A stretch of 19,059 bases of DNA from an uncultured Streptococcus sp. (GTDB lineage: Bacteria > Bacillota > Bacilli > Lactobacillales > Streptococcaceae). This document shows, piece by piece, positions 15,928 to 19,059 of the stretch. The notes beneath the pieces were generated by a model. The model was given only the letters and a program-made list of their open reading frames with translations. It had not been told where the DNA came from and searched no databases. The translations under genes and the position numbers were made by a program. Within the stretch, counting starts at the first letter, position 1. Each line of letters starts with the position of its first letter. The DNA lies in assembly GCA_916048115.1 (NCBI GenBank), contig CAJZGQ010000007.1:1-19059 (forward strand), written 5' to 3'.

Positions 15928-18732
15928 ATGAGAAGCTATCGTGAACATGTTTCGAAGCAGGAAAAATTTTCAATTCGTAAGTTATCAGTTGGTGTTGTTT
16001 CATTGGCCATCGCTGGATTGGCTACCGTCAATACCTACGGTGCAGAAGTGAAAGCGGATGAAGCTACAGCCCCTTCTACTGAAGCAACCAGTACAGATAC
16101 AGCAACAAGCGATGCAGCTGTTGCAACAAGTTCTAAGTTGACATCTACAACTGTGACAGAAGGAAATAAAATAGTTACGACTACTTATGTAGAATCACCG
16201 GAACTTGAAAAAGCAAAAGCTGATGCAGCTACAGAAGGTGTGACCGTTACAGAAGAAGCTGAAAAAGTCCAACCATCTATCGCAGCAGCAGAAGCGGATA
16301 ACAAAGCTCAAACAGCTGAAATCAACACAGTCGTTGAAAACTACAAAAAGGCCAAAGCTGAGTATGAAGCAAAATCTCAAGAAATCACATTGATTGAAAA
16401 GAGAAATGCAGAAGCAGAAGCAGCTTACAAGAAACAAGTAGAAGACTACAATTCCCAACAAGCAGCTTATAAAGCAGCCTTAGCAGCATACAATCAGAAA
16501 AAAGTAGCTTACGATGCTAAACTAGCAGAAAAAGCAGCAGCGGATAAGGCCAATGCTGAAGCTAAAGCTAAGTATGAAGCAGAAATGGCTGTTTACAATA
16601 CAGCTAAAGCGCAATATGACAAAGATTTACAAGAATACCAAGCTAAGAAAGCTCAATACGATAAAGATAAAGAAGCTTATGGTAAGTTAGTTGCTAAGAA
16701 AGCAGAAGAAGATGCTGCTAAAGCTAAGTATGAAGTTGAGCTTGCAAAATACAATGTAGACCTAGAGCAATACGGCAAAGATTTTGCTACTTATCAAACA
16801 AAACTTGCTGAATATCAAACAGCTTTGGCACAGTACAAAGATGCTAAAGCAGCATATGATAAGTACATGAATGATAATGGTTTCCAAGATCTTAAAGATG
16901 TAGAAACTGTTCAAGATTTGACCTTCCAACGTGAAGGTGGAGCCATTCATACCATCAATGGCATCAGCGCTTATCTCACTCGTGATGCTCAAGCTCGTTT
17001 GAATACAAGCAACGTACATCAGTATGATTCCAATAAATTGGAAGCTTCAGATATTGTAGCAACTAGTCCTTGGGCCAATAATGAAACTGAGTTTATTCAA
17101 GTTAAGGAAGGCGATAAATTTGTTGTTACTTATGATAACTTGAATCAGTCAAGCATGCGTGAAAATACGGATATGCATCCGATCAAGCGCGTGATTTACC
17201 GCTATGAAATTTTGAGTCTTCCATCAAATGACGGTAAAGGAATTGCAGCTGTTAGCTCAGACCCAACTGTAACACTAACAGTCGGTGCTTCAACAGACCA
17301 AAATAAACCAGTTAAAGTTGCTGTAGATGTTGAATTCTATGATGGTAATGGCAATAAGTTTGATTTGACACAGCACAATGCGATTGTAGCGTTGAACTCT
17401 CTTAACCACTGGACAGGTGCTTCTTATGTAGATAGTGGGGATAAACCTCGTGCCCTTACAGTAGAAGCCAAGGATAAAAATGGTAACACTGTTCGAGGAA
17501 CTTGGAATCCATATGCAGATGGTTCATCAATGAGCATTGAAAACAATGCAGTTGTTGTTAAAAATGGAACAGCTGACTTTGGTACTGCTGACGTCACTAT
17601 CTCTGCTGAAAACCCAATCAAGATTGTGGCACAAAAAGCAACGTGGAATGGTAGTGAATTTACAGTTAGTGAAGAAACTGTTATTGACGCAACTTCAGTC
17701 AATGTTTCAGGTGCTGGGAACGGTCACTCTATTGGAACAGATGAGTTCACATTAGATGATAAAGATGATGTTATCGGTTCTTATACGATTGATCCAACTT
17801 CAGGACGTATCATCTTTACTCCTAAGAAGAAATTTGAAAATGTAGAGCACCAAGAATCTGTAAATGTTGGAAACAATAAATACATTCCAATTCCAAATTC
17901 AAGTGTTTCTTATGATTCTGCTACAAAAGAGGTGACATCATTTAAAGATAACCAATACATTGAACATGGATCTATCTTTAATGGTGAATCTTCAACGACT
18001 CTTGAAGGTTGGGATAATCCATCTTCTCCATACCTCTATTATGGTGGAGCAGGCTTGAAGATGGCTGATGGTCACTTGGTATTTACGGCTAATGGAGCTA
18101 ATGCTGCTGGTCAACCAACAGTATATTGGTTTGCGATTAACTCAAATGTTGGTATTCCAAAAAATCCAGGTGAAGCGCCAAAAGAGCCAACAAAACCAAC
18201 AGAACCTAAGGCACCAACACCACCAACGATTACAGTGGAAAATCTACCTGCAGAGCCAACGAAACCAGAAGAACCTAAATCACCAACTCCGCCAACAGCA
18301 CCTAACTACACTGTGATTACGGTCGATGTGGAGGAACCAAAAGCTCCAACTCCACCAAAGGCTCCAACTCCACCAACTCCGGAAGTCGTTCCAAATCCGG
18401 TGAAACCGGAAAAAGCTGAAGTGAAATGGCATAAGAATAAAGTGGTAACGGAAACAGATATTCCAACCCCACCAACACCAGTTCCTCCAACTCCACCAAC
18501 TCCATACAACCCACCAACACCAATTGTTCCACCTACACCAATCGTTCCACCAACTCCAGAGGTTCCAACCGAACCAACTCCTGAAGTTCCGGAACAACCT
18601 GTACAACCTGCGCAACCACAAACACCTGCGCTTCCAAATACAGGTACAGAAAGCTCAGCTGCAGCTGTTCTTGCAGGTGCGATGGCTGGATTGCTTGGAT
18701 TGGGTCTTGCTCGCAAGAAAAAAGAAGATTAA
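15928..18732 (+). CDS. Antigen I/II-related cell-wall adhesin with GbpC/Spa domain, LPxTG-anchored
   Basis: From ATG 15928 the protein has 934 residues; a TTG six bases upstream is too close to AGGAG to be the start. Order: YSIRK-type signal peptide (FSIRKLSVGVVS, cleavage probably near the AEVKADE segment); Thr/Ala/Ser-rich linker; alanine-rich coiled coil with regular tyrosines (~92-315), like the A region of antigen I/II; a GbpC/Spa (variable lectin-like) domain (~322-742); a proline-rich region (~745-900) of PTPP-type repeats with a basic island at KWHKNK (833-838); LPNTG sortase motif (902-906); membrane helix; RKKKED tail. In antigen I/II such domains bind salivary glycoproteins or, in GbpC, glucan; the ligand here is unknown. 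The three C-terminal domains usual between the proline region and LPxTG in antigen I/II are absent, and the whole is far shorter than the ~1500 residues of SpaP. It could be a glucan-binding protein rather than a true antigen I/II. No frameshift is visible. Confidence 0.92.
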   Translation: MRSYREHVSKQEKFSIRKLSVGVVSLAIAGLATVNTYGAEVKADEATAPSTEATSTDTATSDAAVATSSKLTSTTVTEGNKIVTTTYVESPELEKAKADAATEGVTVTEEAEKVQPSIAAAEADNKAQTAEINTVVENYKKAKAEYEAKSQEITLIEKRNAEAEAAYKKQVEDYNSQQAAYKAALAAYNQKKVAYDAKLAEKAAADKANAEAKAKYEAEMAVYNTAKAQYDKDLQEYQAKKAQYDKDKEAYGKLVAKKAEEDAAKAKYEVELAKYNVDLEQYGKDFATYQTKLAEYQTALAQYKDAKAAYDKYMNDNGFQDLKDVETVQDLTFQREGGAIHTINGISAYLTRDAQARLNTSNVHQYDSNKLEASDIVATSPWANNETEFIQVKEGDKFVVTYDNLNQSSMRENTDMHPIKRVIYRYEILSLPSNDGKGIAAVSSDPTVTLTVGASTDQNKPVKVAVDVEFYDGNGNKFDLTQHNAIVALNSLNHWTGASYVDSGDKPRALTVEAKDKNGNTVRGTWNPYADGSSMSIENNAVVVKNGTADFGTADVTISAENPIKIVAQKATWNGSEFTVSEETVIDATSVNVSGAGNGHSIGTDEFTLDDKDDVIGSYTIDPTSGRIIFTPKKKFENVEHQESVNVGNNKYIPIPNSSVSYDSATKEVTSFKDNQYIEHGSIFNGESSTTLEGWDNPSSPYLYYGGAGLKMADGHLVFTANGANAAGQPTVYWFAINSNVGIPKNPGEAPKEPTKPTEPKAPTPPTITVENLPAEPTKPEEPKSPTPPTAPNYTVITVDVEEPKAPTPPKAPTPPTPEVVPNPVKPEKAEVKWHKNKVVTETDIPTPPTPVPPTPPTPYNPPTPIVPPTPIVPPTPEVPTEPTPEVPEQPVQPAQPQTPALPNTGTESSAAAVLAGAMAGLLGLGLARKKKED

Positions 18733-18763
18733 TTCTTATTTCTTTCGTTCATTCATCTAAATA

Positions 18764-18798
18764 AAAAAAGTCAGAAGGCAAGTCCTTCTGGCTTTTTT
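18764..18798 (+). terminator. Adhesin gene terminator
   Basis: AAAAAAGTCAGAAGG pairs with CCTTCTGGCTTTTTT (one T-G pair) over the loop CAAGT, with a six-T tail. The A-rich left flank allows use from the minus strand too. Confidence 0.93.
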
Positions 18799-19059
18799 GA
18801 TGGAGTGATGACCAAATAGTTGCGAAAAAGGACAGAATAGTTTATGGATAAGGAACAGAAATGGGTTTCAAAGACTAAATGGTGTTGAAATCAAGCAGAA
18901 TACAAATAAAGGACTAAAATAGAGGGAAATCCGCTATACTAGTTCTGTTCGAATGAAAGTTTATCGGACTTCGTTAGATCTCTAATCATACAGTTGTGAT
19001 ATCTTTTTCATCTTTTGCACCCATTATTTTCCAAATGAATTTCATTTGAACGTATCAGT
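18799..19059. other. Gene-free right end of the window
   Basis: No gene is supported here. TATACT at 18935-18940 could be a -10 for a plus-strand gene beyond the window, but no good -35 accompanies it. A perfect dyad, CAAATGAA (19032-19039) and TTCATTTG (19041-19048) around one base, lies near the edge. A 19-codon minus-strand frame at 18986-19045 has no ribosome site and is not called. Confidence 0.4.

Noticed and set aside
18280..18716. Long minus-strand frames opposite the adhesin proline region
   Set aside because: They are shadows of the low-complexity repeat: the products are Trp- or Gly/Val-rich and have no ribosome site.
18986..19045. 19-codon minus-strand frame beginning MKFIWKIMGAKDEKD
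   Set aside because: An in-frame TGA lies four codons upstream and no ribosome site is visible; too short to support without conservation.

Overview
The window reads as a low-GC, AT-rich chromosome segment from an oral or commensal Streptococcus. The evidence is the mal locus with divergent malXCD-malA-malR and malQP arms, the order next to aspS, and a YSIRK/LPxTG surface protein with a glucan-binding (GbpC/Spa) domain. I cannot name the species; a mitis-, sanguinis- or parasanguinis-group relative is a guess.

Layout, left to right. (1) 1-600: the last codons of an unknown upstream gene, a strong hairpin, a cluster of DnaA-box-like 9-mers with nested inverted repeats, and a small two-helix membrane protein. 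(2) 608-3379, plus strand: aspS (aspartyl-tRNA synthetase) and a YitT-family membrane protein, closed by a bidirectional terminator. (3) 3415-10969, minus strand: reading in transcription order, malX, malC, malD, malA, malR and a cytosolic type I pullulanase. (4) 10970-11414: a divergent control region with two good sigma-A-type promoters, each with an identical 14-bp LacI-family operator. (5) 11415-15246, plus strand: malQ and malP with their own terminator. (6) 15292-15927: an AT-rich gene-free stretch with several hairpins, one a likely terminator with no gene in front of it. (7) 15928-18732: an antigen I/II-related wall-anchored adhesin, then a terminator and a gene-free tail.

The mal genes form one pathway. 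MalX captures maltodextrins at the cell surface and MalC/MalD import them. No ATPase is encoded here, so one must come from elsewhere (MsmK is the usual shared ATPase in streptococci). Inside the cell, pullulanase removes alpha-1,6 branches, MalQ rearranges chains, and MalP phosphorolyses them to glucose-1-phosphate. MalR, encoded in the same arm, is the obvious candidate to bind the operators at both promoters. Hairpins after malX and after malD probably grade expression along the long minus-strand transcript.

No clearly new system was found. The points most worth a second look are the DnaA-box cluster away from any dnaA gene, the structured malQ leader with partial T-box-like features, the pullulanase placed inside the malA-malR operon, the adhesin lacking the usual antigen I/II C-terminal domains, and the orphan terminator upstream of it.
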